Below, piece by piece: positions 1 to 12,398 of a stretch of DNA of 64,000 nucleotides (within the stretch, counting starts at the first letter, position 1; each line of letters begins with the position of its first letter). The notes below the pieces were generated by a model, which was not told where the DNA came from, ran no database searches, and saw nothing but the letters and a program-made list of their open reading frames with translations. Source of the DNA: Rhipidocladum racemiflorum (Eukaryota > Streptophyta > Magnoliopsida > Poales > Poaceae); contig CM070577.1 in assembly GCA_036346355.1 (NCBI GenBank), forward strand, positions 12,461,666 through 12,525,665. Reading direction: 5' to 3'. Position numbers and translations under genes: made by a program.

Positions 1-1300
1 ACGATGAAACTTATTCTCCTGTAATGAGTGGAATAACGTTTCAAAATTTAATATTAATGCAGAAAGCTTAAACTTATTAATGCAGTGGATGGATGTAGTG
101 ATTATATATTTATATGGGCCATTGGATACTGATATTTATATGAAAATCCCCGAAGGAGTTATAATTCTGAATCCTAATAATCGTAATATGTATAGCGTTA
201 AACTGAAGAGAACTCTATATGGATTAAAACAATCGAGGAGAATGTGGTACAACTGACTTAATGAGTACCTCATGAAGAATGCATATTGCCCCTGTGTGTT
301 CATAAAGAAATCCTAGAATGAATTATGTATCATCTCAGTATAAATCGATGAATTGAATGTTATCAGAACCACAGAGGAAATAAAGGAAGTATGTTTTTAC
401 CTTATGACGGAGTTTGAGATAAAATATTTGGGTGAAACCAAATATTACTTACGCCTGCAGTTAGAGCAGTTCTTAGAAGGAATTTATATACACCAGCCTA
501 TCTATACCAAGAAAGTCTTGAAAATATTTAATTTAGATAAATCTCATCCTTTAAAGACCCCCATGGTTGTGAGATCTCTTGAAGTGAATAAAGATATATT
601 TTTTTTCAAATCGAGGATGAAAAATGAGAAAGTCTGAAGACCTGAAGTCCCATACTTATATATCTTGCACAAGGCATGATATTGCATTGGCAGTACATTT
701 TCTATCATGAAACAATATAGTCCCAACCAGAAGACATTTGGCTAGTGTTAAAAATTTACTCATATACCTCTAAGATACTTGAGATCTTGGATTGTTTTTT
801 CAGAAGAACCAAGACTTAACTATGATAGGAAATATAGATATTGACTATCTGTCTGATCTCTATAGTGACAAATCTAAGATTGATTTTGTGTTTCTCTAAG
901 GTGGTTTAGCCATTTTTTACGGTCTTTTAAGCAGACCTTGGTAACTACTTTTACCAACCACTTAGAAATTATAATTTCATATGAAGCCTCACATGAGTGT
1001 GTTTGGCTGAGACGTATGATTAATCATATCCAGAAGTCATGTGGTCTTAATACCATCGAGTTCGCTACGATTATCTATGAAGATAATATTACTCATGTTA
1101 CACAAATATAAATGAGTTATGTAGAGAGCAATATCACGAAGTATATTGTACCTAAACTTTTCTATCCTCACAAACTCCAAAAGAATGGTGAGGTAAAGAT
1201 ATTACAAACTAAGTCATGTGAAAATCTAGTAGATTTGTTCACTAAGTCCTTGCCAAAAACTATTTTTCAAAAATGTGTTAATTGCATTGGAATGAGATGA
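1..1300 (+). pseudogene. copia reverse transcriptase / RNase H remnant
   Basis: Translation in broken frames gives typical copia pol pieces. A DETYSPVMSG stretch lies near 2-35 and a LYGLKQS-like stretch near 215-235. A degraded YVDD region lies near 330-355 (reads ID-EL), followed by a MTEFEIKYLGETKYYL-like segment near 402-450. The RNase H end (ENLVDLFTKSLPKTIFQKC) lies near 1219-1275. Several stop codons and frame changes separate the pieces, for example the in-frame stop just before the degraded YVDD. The catalytic aspartate pair is not preserved. It is a non-functional relic of an element that once encoded its own polymerase. Confidence 0.8.
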
Positions 1301-1582
1301 TTTAGAGATATGCAGAGTTCGGGGGAAGTAAATCACTGAATCATGACCCTTTTTGCACGACCCTGAAGATCATATTTTATATACTGAAGATTATAAGCTG
1401 TGCTCTTTTTCCTTTGGTGAGTTTTTCTAAAGCTTTTCACATGAAAGTTTTTAATGGGACAACTAGTGTGATACATAGTACGAGTGCAATGTACTATTTT
1501 CTCCATCCATTTTTTCTATTGGGTTTTTTGGGAGGAGTTTTTAACGAGATATGTGCATTATGCGGTATTCGCCCAAGGGGAG

Positions 1583-1817
1583 CGTTATGATATATATAAA
1601 ATCTTAGTCAAAGTTTGAAAGGACTATATCTATTGGTGGATGAATCCAAACCTATCTCCTGTTAGTTTTGCTATATATTGGGTACCCATTGTACAGAGAG
1701 AATAAATCTAATAAAGAGGGAGAAGAATATTGCCCCCTACATTATGTGCTCCTTGTTCTTACGATTTCGTTCGCGTGCTGTTGATTGATCGCGGGTGAAC
1801 GACTACGTTTTACAACA
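1583..1817 (+). repeat. 3' LTR of the left-edge copia element
   Basis: About 235 bp, starting (c/t)gttatgatatatat directly after the polypurine tract and ending gttttacaaca. Length and both ends match the 233 bp LTRs at 48272 and 54115. The first base is c where the family has t, so the TG end is mutated. No partner LTR is in the window. Confidence 0.75.
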
Positions 1818-2616
1818 AATTGGACAATTATTACAAAAAAACTTGATGACGTGGCTGCCAATATAATGAAAACCATCTTAAATGTAGTCCAAATAATGAA
1901 AACCGTCTTAGTGTGTAAATTAATCCGATTTTGCAAATCTAGATGACTAAATATCTGATTTTATAGTTAAATGCCTTAACTAAAATTTTTTTAAAAGTTA
2001 AAAAGATATAAAATAGACTTATTCCGTAAAAAAAAAAAAAAATAAATAAATTGGTGCCCCGGGGCGAACCAAGTGCAAGCAGAGAAGGAATCGCGCGCAC
2101 GGAGGAGGAAAGGAAACGCTACCCGCGTGTATGGACGAGGGAGGTCGGTATGGTTGCGTCTGCCTCACGTCTCGGTTAGATCTCGATTGATCTTTCCCTC
2201 GGAGTGCATGGCATGCACGAATGAATGGCTCGCTGCCTTTCGTTAATTGCTGTACGCTTAAGTCCACAGGCGATCGATAATTAAAAGCGACGTCGACATG
2301 CACGCTTTTTTGCGAGAAACCAGTAGCGCCAGTGGAGAATTGGTGATTGCCGTGGGCATGTAGATGCAGGGCATAGCTTGGCGTTCAAGTGTCGGTGCGT
2401 CGGAAGGGAGGTGGCGAGATGCTACTGCACGTTGAAGTTTAGGTTTTTTTTTGTTTATAGCTTAAAGTTACTTTTTGGGTTTAAATAGGTTAAAAGCAAA
2501 CGGCTTTTATACGTGGTAGAGATGGATAATTTTATCGTAGTTTTAGTGGCATTAGTTTAAAACCAATTCTCAGTAAGCCAAAAAAAACAAACATCGTTAA
2601 TGGTTTTTGACTTTTA
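1818..2616. other. intergenic, no gene recognised
   Basis: AT-rich to mixed sequence with a 15-17 base A run near 2028-2044. Short open frames exist on both strands, but none has a family signature. Confidence 0.5.
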
Positions 2617-2886
2617 GGCCCCGTTTGGCAACTTGGAACCGAGCTGTTTCTACTAGAATCTGGGAGAAACCCAGCCAAACAGGCTAAAACTCGGAACGAT
2701 TCTCCTCGGAACGTTTCTTCTTTTTCCATGCTGTGGCTGAATCACTCTCTACCCCGTTTTACTAGTTTCTACTAGAATCTGGAACCGTTTGCAGAAAATA
2801 ATTCTGATTCTACCTGAAACGTTTCTACTAAGAATCTGGAACCGTTTCCGTTTCTACTGTAATCTGAAACCGTACCAAACGGGACC
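2617..2886. mobile_element. Tourist-like MITE (PIF/Harbinger type)
   Basis: About 270 bp with ends GGCCCCGTTTGGCAAC and CCAAACGGGACC, flanked by TTA on both sides (2614-2616 and 2887-2889). The inside is made of repeated 'gtttctactagaatctgg' type units. A second copy lies at 55351-55586 with TAA flanks. Three-base TTA/TAA duplications and GGCC-type inverted ends fit Tourist-like elements. Confidence 0.75.
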
Positions 2887-4952
2887 TTAGTTACGTTATA
2901 CTTGGTTTTTCTTAGCTTTTAAGTTGATAAAAAAGCTCAAACAAACGTGGTCTTAGTGCTTCCCAGTAATGGACCGTATTGGCGCTCTGTGTAACTGCAA
3001 AGTGTAAGCGCTTTTCGGTTTCTGAAAAGGAAATAAGCAGTGCTGGAGGGGAGTTTGTAATAGTAAGTTTGAAGGTTGCATCTGGGCTACAAGCCCAGGC
3101 CTGACAATCTGACGTAGACCGCTTTCGCTAACCCAAAATTAGAAGACCAAGCTGTTAATCTGAATGGCAATTAACGTAGATTTGCTATAGGCCGCGTGCG
3201 CAAACCGCCGCCCACCCCGGTCCACGGCCTATTAACGGGCGAGCGCATGAAGGCTGGCCACACGGTTGTAGACAAGATCTTCTGGGTCTGGGCTGATTTC
3301 TCTCTTAACGCGATGGCAGAATCCCAAGCGGACCAAGCGGGCCTGGCCAGATCCATCTTTTTTATTCTTTCTTTATTTCACTTTCTTTTCTTTTCTTTTC
3401 TTTTCATGATGCAACTACAGACAGGCGCTTCTATGCTCTTTATTTTTAAAGTTGCATAAATATTAAAGCATGAATGAAGGATACATAAGGTTTACTTACC
3501 CCTTAGTTTGCTTCAAGATTTGTGCAACTTGTATTAGGAGAGAAAGCATAGAAGCACCTCTCTACAACTACATTTTTTTTATCTTCATCCAACTTTTTTT
3601 TCCTAATGCTGTAGTTGGCATTTTTTTTTCCTGATGTCATTTGATCACCATTGTTTAATTATAGTTATTATTTTGCCTTTATATGTTTGTCGATGTTTAA
3701 AACCAGGGGTCTCTAAATCGAGCTTATAAATATAAATCTGGTTGCCTTGTCAAAAAATCAAAGATTGCAAAGGGTAGGAACTGGGATTGCTTCTTTATAA
3801 GCCTAGTAGCATAATTAGAGTACATATTTGTGAATTATCTATAGAAAACTAGAATGCTATTACATACTTTATTTTATTATCATCCACCCTCGTTTCATTC
3901 TTGCACAGGCTCCCTATTTAACAAAGCGAAGGGATGACAGTTGTCGTGCCAAAAGACGTCTTCTCGTCAAGACGCATCTTCTCGTTAAGAGGTGTCTTCT
4001 TGTACGAAGTAACTTCCGAACGATTGATTAGAACCTGTTAGTAAAGAAATCCTCCGCATACTAGTCGTGTGCAGTTGTAACTACTTCTCCAACCTATTTA
4101 CTAGTTAGGGCGAAGTATAATATGTTACCTTGACTGGTTATGTGGTATGAGAGGTTGGAGCCCGACCAGTGTATACTTTATTTGGTCGGGGAAAACGTAA
4201 CAAATTACTCTCTCCAACCAATGTTCGTATATACATTAGCACACTGGTCAAGAATATGGTCACGCGGTTAAAATATGGTGCTAGTTGAAATCGTAACCAA
4301 TTAACGAGCTTCGGGTTCTATTCTTACTTAGTGGTTTGTTTCTTTGATGAGAGTGTAGACCCATTGATCAGGATAGGACTAACTAATCGCCGTCAGCTAG
4401 CCCCCAAGTTTTGAGTAAATGTATTTAATTTGCTCAAAAAATTTCATCTTCCAAGGCCTCATAGGTTTCGCCCCAGTTATTCAATTGTTTAAAGGCACAT
4501 AATCCAATGAAATCTTTGCAGTTTTTTTTGGTGACTGAACTGGCGCTAACTGTGTTTTTGGGGTAATCTATGTAAAGGAAGGTAAGGCTTCCTTCGTGTA
4601 TTTCACGCCTTTAGATTTTGATCATGAAGCAAACCATTCTTTGAGTTTTTAGTTCATTCGTCCTTAATCTTTCTTTTGGTTCTCGAAGTTTTTTGTCTTT
4701 CAAATTCCTTTCTCTTTCATTTACAATAGAGAAATCTGTTTTCACCGAAAGCAAGATCCAAGAACTCGATGATCAAAGTTTGATCCTACTGCATGAGATG
4801 GTGCGCTGGGATCCTAGCGGAGAAGACGCGAGACCAGTCCCTCAAGAAGGGCGTCTCGCGCTTTTCGCTGCTTTTGTCAAGCTTGGTTTTCGTCTCGCCC
4901 AGTAGGAGCTGCAACGGTCGGTGCGGGAGCAGGGGTTGTGCGCGCTGCGGCC
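2887..4952. other. upstream region of the IPCS pseudogene
   Basis: No convincing gene is seen. The stretch contains T-rich runs (3356-3410, 3570-3640). At 3955-4010 there are clustered near-repeats of a gtc-ttc-tcgt type. Around 4820-4860 a short inverted repeat (gcgagac ... gtctcgc) occurs in what would be the 5' leader of the IPCS gene. It may hold the old promoter, but no element can be assigned. Confidence 0.4.
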
Positions 4953-5327
4953 ATGACGATTTACGTAGCGCGGGAGGCTTCCAAGGTCTCATCTCGATTT
5001 GATTCGGCGCTGCCTTCTACTACTCCCAGTAGGAGCTGCAGCTTCTTCCCGAGAAGTGGCGGCTGCTCCTAGCCGGAGTGGTGTTTCAGGTAAGTTCCAC
5101 TGTTCATCACCCCATTCTCCGGTCCCGCGCGTGGAATTATCAAGTTCGTCCGTGCTATGTTATTGTTAGTGGTGCGCGTTTCAGAATTTTAATGCCTTCT
5201 TAATATGTGTACTTCACAGATCAAATTTGCCTCCTATAGTAACTCTCGCTGCATTATGTAATTGTTGCTAACATTGCTCTGGGATTTAGAGTTTTTCAAG
5301 AATGCAGTGACCAGCCTGTATCAAGGG

Positions 5328-5494
5328 CAGGGGCGGAGCTAGTCCAGGCCCAAGCCCCGGGCTGGACCAGCTGATCTTAGATTAAACATCTGTTTTCAAT
5401 GATTTTTCAATAATTTTTCGTAGAATTTTAATAGGCTTTCGGTACCGGCCCCTGGACTACAGCCTACTCTGCCCAGGGCCTGGATCCGCCCCTG
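5328..5494. mobile_element. hAT-type MITE, copy 1 (IPCS intron 1)
   Basis: 167 bp with inverted ends CAGGGGCGGAGC / GGATCCGCCCCTG and a perfect 8 bp target duplication atcaaggg (5320-5327 and 5495-5502). Related copies are at 36335-36502 and, inverted, at 54644-54808. Eight-base duplications and CAGGG ends are typical of hAT elements. No coding capacity. Confidence 0.9.
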
Positions 5495-6087
5495 ATCAAG
5501 GGTGTTTTGTTTACCAGGGCCATGGGACCAGTTTGCTATATGAGACCTTTGATAGTTCGATTTGCAGGTTGTAAGTATTTGTATCAGTGTTTTCTGCTGT
5601 GGATGAACTGCAAAATTTTGCAGGCAGTGTTGTTGCTAAGGAGTGAACGAGAGGAATTTTGCTTTGGAAACTGTTCTGTGCCAGAAATCCCCCCTTGAAG
5701 TTTCAAGAAAAGATGTCCTGGAAACAGATCGCCTTTTTGGTTTCGAACGAGTAATAGATTGCTATAATCTGGTGCACTTCTGAGGAGTGGTTGGATTACA
5801 TGCTTGGCATGAACAATTCATTGGCAAGTTGTATAAGAAAAATGAGCGCGGGTAGGCACCGTTTTTAAATGTTTGTCGAGCTGGAGCAGCATTGTTACGT
5901 GATATATGTCGTGTTGTAGAGATGATTGTCGTCTTGTACATCGATGGATACTTCTTCTCCATGGACATTATTGTGTTAGTCTTCCTTTCTGAGACATGTT
6001 AATTCTATCCTATTGTCTCAATTTCCCAACATCAATATAGAATTATGTTTCTTTAAAAAATATAGCACACTGGCCTTCAAGTCGTGC

Positions 6088-6178
6088 ATAGAAAAATATT
6101 CTCTCTACATATGTCGTGAATGTTTCCGTGGCCTTTATTTTCTTCTCTGTGATTGCTTTCTTCGAACACTCCTTTGGT
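6088..6178 (+). repeat. intron 1 segment copied into intron 6
   Basis: About 91 bp (atagaaaaatattctctc ... cctttggt) recur at 30685-30776 with one visible mismatch. Both copies lie in introns of the same IPCS gene and on the same strand. No inverted ends or target duplications bracket the segment. Confidence 0.8.
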
Positions 6179-7264
6179 GTCATCAAGCTTTGCTGGGGTG
6201 TTGACAAACTGCATAGGTATCCCAGAATCAGACTCCAATCAAATGACCTGCTTTAAGCATTCTCTAACTGCCTAACATCCATGCAAGAATCAAGGGATAC
6301 CTCTTTGTCTGTGATATTACCTCCCAAAACTTGGTCAGAAAAACGAAATAGCATAACAAACAATAGCCTGCTTTTCTTGCCACAACAAACTTCATCTAAC
6401 ACTATCGAATTTCACAAGAAACATTCTTCAATGCTACCCATCTCAAGTCCTTTTGGGATAGTGCAGGTACTACGGTCTGTATTATGTGTCCTCTGCCATC
6501 CATCTACTCACCGCTCCAATTTTGATGCCTACATTCCTTCCACATTAGTTACTGATGATTCTGGGATAATTATCTTCTGTCTCGTGAAATATTAAACAGA
6601 ATATTTCCAGTACACTCAATGGTTGTGATTTATGACTCCTGCCCTTTCAAAATTGGCAATCTAAGTGAAAAAGGTCACTCATTGTTAGAAGAGCATAATT
6701 CTTCCATTCTATTCATAGGTATTATTTTCATAAGAAACTAACATAATTCTCATTGTTCAGTATTAATTCTTCCTTTTTATCCCACAAGCTTCTTTTCTTG
6801 GTGTGATGAAAATTTTCTGTTTGTTCACATGCCATTTTTATGCATTCCGTTATCTTGGACTGCTTAGGAGTGCATTACTTGCATCGGCCTGGACCATTGC
6901 TCCAGGACCTGGGATTTATGGCCCTTCCGGTACGTTAATTACTTACTTTTTTTAGTTTATTTCTATTTATGTTGATATAAATTCATTACAGCTGTTTGGT
7001 ATCTTTGCTTTTTTAGGAGCTTGGGCGAGACAAAGGTTTTCTTAGTGGGAGCATATTTGCTTCCATCTTCTTCTCCTTCGTTTTGGTAGTAATTCTTTTA
7101 CTATACTACTTTTTCTTGAATACTATCACCCACTTTATATTCATGTATTCTCATGTGTCTGTTATTTCCGTATGTTAAGTTAATATATAGTTCATAACTT
7201 TATATAACCCGAAAAACTAGACTATTCAAATGTTCTCTCTTAAGTTTGGCATCTTTGATGCCCT

Positions 7265-7436
7265 ATTCCCCTGGACGGCCACCTAGCTCGCCTAGGTGGT
7301 GCGTAGGCACTAGGCCCCTCCCTCCCGCCTAGGGCTATTTTTGCCGCCTAGGCGGCTGCCCAGCCCACCTAGACGGCGATTAGACACTAGGCGTCAGTTG
7401 GCGCTTAACTAGCGCCTAGCGACTAGAGAAACACTG
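7265..7436. repeat. GC-rich 'gcctaggcg' repeat in IPCS intron 3
   Basis: A short GC-rich stretch dense in cctaggcg/cgcctagg units, some overlapping and palindromic, ending ctagagaaacactgc. It is unlike the AT-rich intron around it and looks like a decayed small transposon. Ends and target duplication could not be set. Confidence 0.4.
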
Positions 7437-7753
7437 CTTTAATACCAAGAAAACATAAACATTAGGTTATCATTCTCTTCTAAGAAAAGAATGGTCAATA
7501 TGCTTCTTGGTCATGACATTTTACAGTTCGTTTCTTTCAGGCATCTGTTATGGCTTTCTCCCGTTTTTGTGCTGCTGCTTATCACACTGGGTCTTACAAC
7601 TATCATGGCATTATCTTTATGTGCAGTGGACTTTTCATCCTTTTATTTATCGTAACAAACGTTTCTACACTATCCTAATCTGGCGCAGGGTGCTCGCTTC
7701 TTTAGTTGTGAGTGCATCCCTCCTAATTTTTCATGTGTGCAATATTTGAAAAT

Positions 7754-7972
7754 TGTTAGATAACCTCGCTATCAAATAGTCCGGGGTTGCCTAATAGATA
7801 TAAACTGGAGAACAGAGAGAGGGCGAGAGAGACACAATATGAGGAGGAACTACTCTGCTTTATTATTCTGTATCCTTGTGTACAATGGGGTGACCCCCTG
7901 CCTCCTATATATAGCGGTTCTGCTTAGAGATAAGGAAGAGTCCATATCGGATACGAATCCGGTTTTCTAACA
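7754..7972 (-). repeat. 3' LTR of copia element 1
   Basis: 219 bp, tgttag ... ctaaca as read on the plus strand. The base after its end begins the polypurine tract complement (ctccccctt). It differs from the partner at 14357 by four substitutions. Confidence 0.95.
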
Positions 7973-8220
7973 CTCCCCCTTGGACTCTTCACTGCGAGAT
8001 GCATATGCCTCATTAAAACTCCATAAAAACCCAGTGGGAAAAATAATTGGAGAAAGAGTACATAGCACACGCTTGCTGTGTTGCACGGATTGCCTCATCA
8101 AAAACCTTATGTAAGAAAACTTCAATGAAAAACTTACTTAAGGAAAAGAGTACAATCCACCCAAACTTCAATGTTAATCTTCAAGATTTACGTTGGGTAC
8201 TCAAACTTCATGTTTGAGAT

Positions 8221-10523
8221 TTATGTAGGAGTATGTGAAAAATCTCCCCCAGAAATCTGCACTTCTCTAAGCCTCATCATCCCGATTCCTCTAATACATC
8301 TTTCAAAGGAAGATGCCGGGAGTGACTTAGTGAATAAATCTGCGAGATTTTCACACGACTTAGTATGCAGTATCTTTATCTCGTTCATCTTATGCATTTC
8401 ATGGGCATAAAAGAACTTGGGGTTGATGTGCTTCGTAAGATTGCTTTTCACATATCCCATTTGCACTTGAGCAACACAAGTGCATTATCTTCATAGATAA
8501 TGGTGGGGGTTTGTTCCATGTTCAAACCACATGACTTACGGATGTGATGAACCATTCTTGAAGCCATGCACATTCTCGAGATGCTTCATACAAGGCAATT
8601 ATTTACGAGTGGTTTGTCGACATTGAGACAAGAGTCCCTTAGATGACTTCCACGAAATTGCCGTTCCACCGCAAAGGAAAACATACCCGGTTGTGACTTG
8701 CCAGTATGCGGGTCCGATAGGTACCCAGCATCGGCGTAGCTAACTAAATTCAATTCATTGTTTCTTCTGTAAAACAAGCCGAGGTCTTTGCTTCCTTGAA
8801 GGTAACGGAAGATGTCCTTCACCCCTTTCCAATGCCTTTTGGTGGGTTATCGCCTTGCATCTGCGCTAGCAAATTCACGGCTGAACGCAATGTCCGCCTA
8901 GTGCTATTCAAGCAAGGTACATGAGTGCTCCAATTGCACTCAAGTATGGGAATTCCGCTCCCAGGACTTCCTCCCCCTCTTCTTTAGGCCTGTACGGGTC
9001 TAGGTCTACTTGGAGTGACCTTCCGACCATTGGGGTCTTTGCGGGGTATGCCTTTTCAAAACCAAATTTCTCCAACACTTTCTGCGTGTAGGAAGATTGG
9101 TGTACCAAGATTCCGCCTTGGACATGTTCAAGCTGCAAGCCTAAACAAAACTTGGTTTTACCCAAGTCTTTCATTTCAAATTCAGACTTCAAGTATGTGC
9201 ATGCTTCTTCAATTTCCTCACCTGTCCCAATGATGTTCAAGTCATCTACATAGACGGAGATTATACAAAATCCATTCGGGGATCGTTGTATAAACACACA
9301 TGGACAATCTTCGCTGTTCGTGTAGCCTTTCTTGCAAAGAAAGTCACTTAAGCGATTGTACCACATTCTTCCTGACTGCTTCAGCCCATACAGTGATTTC
9401 TTCAATTTCACACTGTATAGGTTTCTGTTTGCTCTGTCTTGGTTCGGGATAGGGATACCTTCCGGTACTTTCATGTATATCTCCGAATCCAAGTTTCCAT
9501 ACAAGTATGCTGTGACAACATCCATTAGCTTCATTTTCAACTTCAAGTTGACTGCCATTGAGATCAAGTATCTAAAGGTAATTCCACCCATGACCGGAGA
9601 ATAGGTTTCTTCATAATCAACCTAGGACGTTGAGTGAAACCTTGAGCGACAAGCCTTGCCTTGTACCTTATAACTTCATTGTTTTCATTCCTCTTCCGAA
9701 CAAAAACCCATTTGTGCCCCACGGGGTTTATATGGGGAGGCGTGCGGCACACAGGCCCAAACACCTCTCTTTTGTTTAGAGAGACTAACTCTGCGGTGAT
9801 TGCCTTCTTCCAATCTTCCCAATCGAGCCTTTTCTTGCACTCTGCGAGAGATGCGGGCTCGGGATCATGATTAATGATCGTGGCAATCTTCTTTGCAAAG
9901 TATGCATCGACATTGGTTGTTGCTCTATTCATTGATTCTCCCGTTATTACAAAGTTTATGGCCATTTCATCATGGTGTGCTTCATGCACTTCTACTTGCT
10001 CTTCACTGTTATTTCCCATCGCAGGAGCAAGCTTCTTTAGTTTTTGTCTGCCAATGTGTGCGCACACATTATTTTCGGCTGCTTATTCCAATGGAATATT
10101 CAGATCTAGAATTACCTTTTCCACAGGCTTCTTTCTAGTGCCAGGTCTCAGCTGGCTCCCCTTCTTGCTTTGGGGCACTTTTGTGATTGGCTGTGGTAAG
10201 TCCTCTTGCCCAGTTTTCCCCAGACGTCTCCGGGTACTTTGGGTTTGACAAGCCAGATTTCCTTTTCTTTTTCTTTGAGGCCTCTGAACAGGATGAGGGA
10301 TACCTTCTACTTTCTTTGGTATTTTCACCCTCTCTGGTGCATTTCTTGGTGGTACATGCGACTTAACCATGCTCTTGAGATCACAAAAATGATCAGGCAA
10401 TTCATTTGCTAGATTCTGCAAATCAATTATCTTTTGGACTTCTTGATTTGCTTCATTAGTGCGGGGATCATGCACGGGGATCCCAGTGGAATGCCATATT
10501 ATTTCTTGGCATTTTTCATCCAA
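8221..10523 (-). pseudogene. copia element 1 reverse transcriptase and RNase H, broken
   Basis: The minus strand gives the copia RT in pieces. About 10067-9564 holds the start of RT (GHKWVFVRKRN, VIRYKARLVAQGFTQRP). About 9591-8908 holds the core, with DVVTAYLYGNLDSEIYMK, KKSLYGLKQSGRMWYNR and an intact YVDD box (near 9257). About 8822-8586 and 8466-8221 hold RNase H, ending KSCENLADLFTKSLPASSF. Frame changes near 9590, 8900 and 8580 and the loss of much of the RNase H core prevent one continuous pol. The segment 10523-10083 is the low-complexity linker between integrase and RT. The coding sequence resembles the remnants at 1-1300 and 53240-53860, which belong to the same wider family. Confidence 0.85.
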
Positions 10524-10637
10524 TGGTTGATTTTCTCCCCCTAATGATGGAAAATGGTCCTCGTCAAAGATGCAATCGTGAATCGGTGTGTGTGTAAGTC
10601 TCGATCATGGGTTCCAAATACGATTATGGATGCACTC

Positions 10638-11832
10638 TCATAACCAACGTATATCCCGGACTTGCGGAGAGGGCCCATTGCAGTCATTTGTGGGGTGGTA
10701 TAGGTACATATACCATACAACCAAATTTTCTAAGATGGGAAATCTTCGGATTACCCCTTGCACTAATTGCATTGGTGAATGGATGTTGTAGGCCGATGGT
10801 CTATAATTGATGAGTCTTTGCTGCGTGCGAGGCTGCGTGTCCCCAACAAGTGTTGGGCAAGTTACAACTCTGCAAAAGCGGTCGGCAATGAACTTAATCC
10901 TCTTTATTAGTGCTTGGCTAGCCCATTTTGCGTATGGACGTGTGGTACAGTGCTCAACGATTATTCCCGTTCTTTGTACAATAATCATCAAATGTCTTGG
11001 AAGTAAATTCGCCAGCATTGTCCATTCGAATGGACTTCACGCGATGATCAGGAAAAGCATTCCTAATTCTGATGATCTGCGAGATCAGCTTTGCGAATGC
11101 ATTATTCCTTGTTGACAGCAAACATACATGCGACCATTTCGAGGAAGCATCAACGAGCACCATGAAGTATCGAAACGGCCCCGACTAGGGTTGAATCGTT
11201 CCGCAAATATCCCCCTGAATGCGTTCCAGGAATGCAGGGATTTCATGTTGCACTTTCATAACAGAGGGTCTAGTTATTAATTTCTCGGTGGCACATGCAT
11301 GGCACAAAATCTTCATGATTCGAAAATTTTTTAACATTAATGCCATGACCTTGTGAGTATTCTAAGACCAGGGTGACCTAATCTATAATGCCATAAAGAA
11401 AATAATTCAGAGCTTCTAAAGACAGTGTTCAAAGAAGTATACACTGCGGGTGCATTGATTCTCGTGTAGTACAACCCAAATTCATATGAGGGATATTTTT
11501 CTAATACCATTTTTCCATATTCCGCGTGCTTCACAATGCACAAATGCTCTTTGCCATTTTCTTCATTGGTTTCTATGTAAAACCCATTGGCACGGATATC
11601 TTTAAAACTTAAGAGAGTGCGGGTTGATTCGAGGTACAAGAGGGCTTCTTCAATTACCAAAGTTGTACCCATTGGCAATATAATTGTGGCTCTTCACGAG
11701 CCTATTATATGCGTATCGCTTCCTGCGATAGTTGTAATCCTTCCAGCGTTCTTCGTGATCGATGCGGAAGTATTTCGACTCTCTTAAGATGGTATTTGTT
11801 GTGCCACTATCAACAATGCATATTTCCTCCAT
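10638..11832 (-). pseudogene. copia element 1 protease, GAG-pre-integrase and integrase, broken
   Basis: Reading 11832 downward gives a protease-like start with the active-site motif IVDSGTTNTIL (about 11818-11786), then a GAG-pre-integrase segment with SLWHYRLGHPG (about 11402-11370; the second family histidine is present). The integrase core follows as fragments: MVLVDASSKWSHVCLL near 11163-11116 and IRMDNAGEFTSKTFDDYC near 11033-10983. The frame changes several times, and the DD35E glutamate region is not in one frame with the aspartates. Together with the RT segment this is one ancestral pol. The normal upstream partner, gag, is absent. Confidence 0.8.
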
Positions 11833-12214
11833 TGGGCGCTACGATTTCTAGATGAAAAGAAAAATAATTCTAATCATAAAGTGGCTAAGTAATTAAAAAT
11901 TGCTTGTAAAGAAAGAATACTTTGGAATAAAGAATAAATTGCAATTCTATTCATGAGAAAAGTATGCTCTTCGAGAGCTTACTATTCATTATGCAATCGA
12001 TGTCTATGTGAGATAATTCGACAATTCATGTCAATTCTTCAAAAACTCACGTTAGATAATGCCACACCTTTGCACATTCATAAGGTTCTTCCATTAGATT
12101 ACTACGTGCAATCTAATAGGAAATGGTCGCTAGATTCAATAAAATGCATAATTGAATTCTCATGAGTTTCCAGCAAACTAAAAGAAAGCAATAATATCAA
12201 GATTCATATATACA

Positions 12215-12375
12215 AAGATAAATGCAAAATTCATAAGTACAAGATTCATAAGTACGGAATTCATAAATGCAAAATTCATAAGTGCGAGATTCATAAATGC
12301 AGGATTCATCAATACAGTATTCATAACTGCAAAATTCATATATACACAGATTCATAAATATTCATAAATACGGAA
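12215..12375. repeat. degenerate ~16 bp tandem repeat in copia element 1
   Basis: Roughly ten units of the form attcataagtacaaga / attcataaatgcaaa follow one another with small changes. They lie in the AT-rich leader where gag would be expected, between the conserved block (12399-12640) and the protease. Confidence 0.75.
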
Positions 12376-12398
12376 AAAAAAATTCCCACATAAATTAA

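Larger units (their letters stand above)
1..1817 (+). mobile_element. 3' half of a Ty1/copia retrotransposon, decayed
   Basis: The window opens inside the reverse transcriptase region of a plus-strand copia element and continues through RNase H remnants to a polypurine tract (cccaaggggag, about 1573-1583) and one LTR. It is the same family as the element at 48272-54347: the tail just before the LTR and the last bases of the LTR (tacgttttacaaca type) match closely. The coding part is full of stops and shifts. The 5' half is outside the window or lost. Confidence 0.85.
4953..7707 (+). pseudogene. IPCS: IPCS exons 1-4
   Basis: Exon 1 starts MTIYVAREASK (ATG at 4953). Its end reads ELQLLPEKWRLLLAGVVFQ in a different frame (from 5033), so about ten family residues between the two are lost or scrambled. 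A 16 bp direct repeat (cccagtaggagctgca, 4898-4913 and 5025-5040) brackets the damage. Exon 2 is clear from 6870 (VHYLHRPGPLLQDLGFMALP) but its first 24 bases are decayed and no clean acceptor is seen. Exon 3 (23 codons, ELGRDKG...) and exon 4 (27 codons, WTFHPFIYRNKRFYTILIW...) are intact, with ag and gt at both sides. These parts form the N-terminal cytosolic segment and first membrane helices. Confidence 0.85.

Noticed and set aside
12215..12375. CRISPR-like array
   Set aside because: Units are directly adjacent without unique spacers, and the genome is a plant nuclear one.
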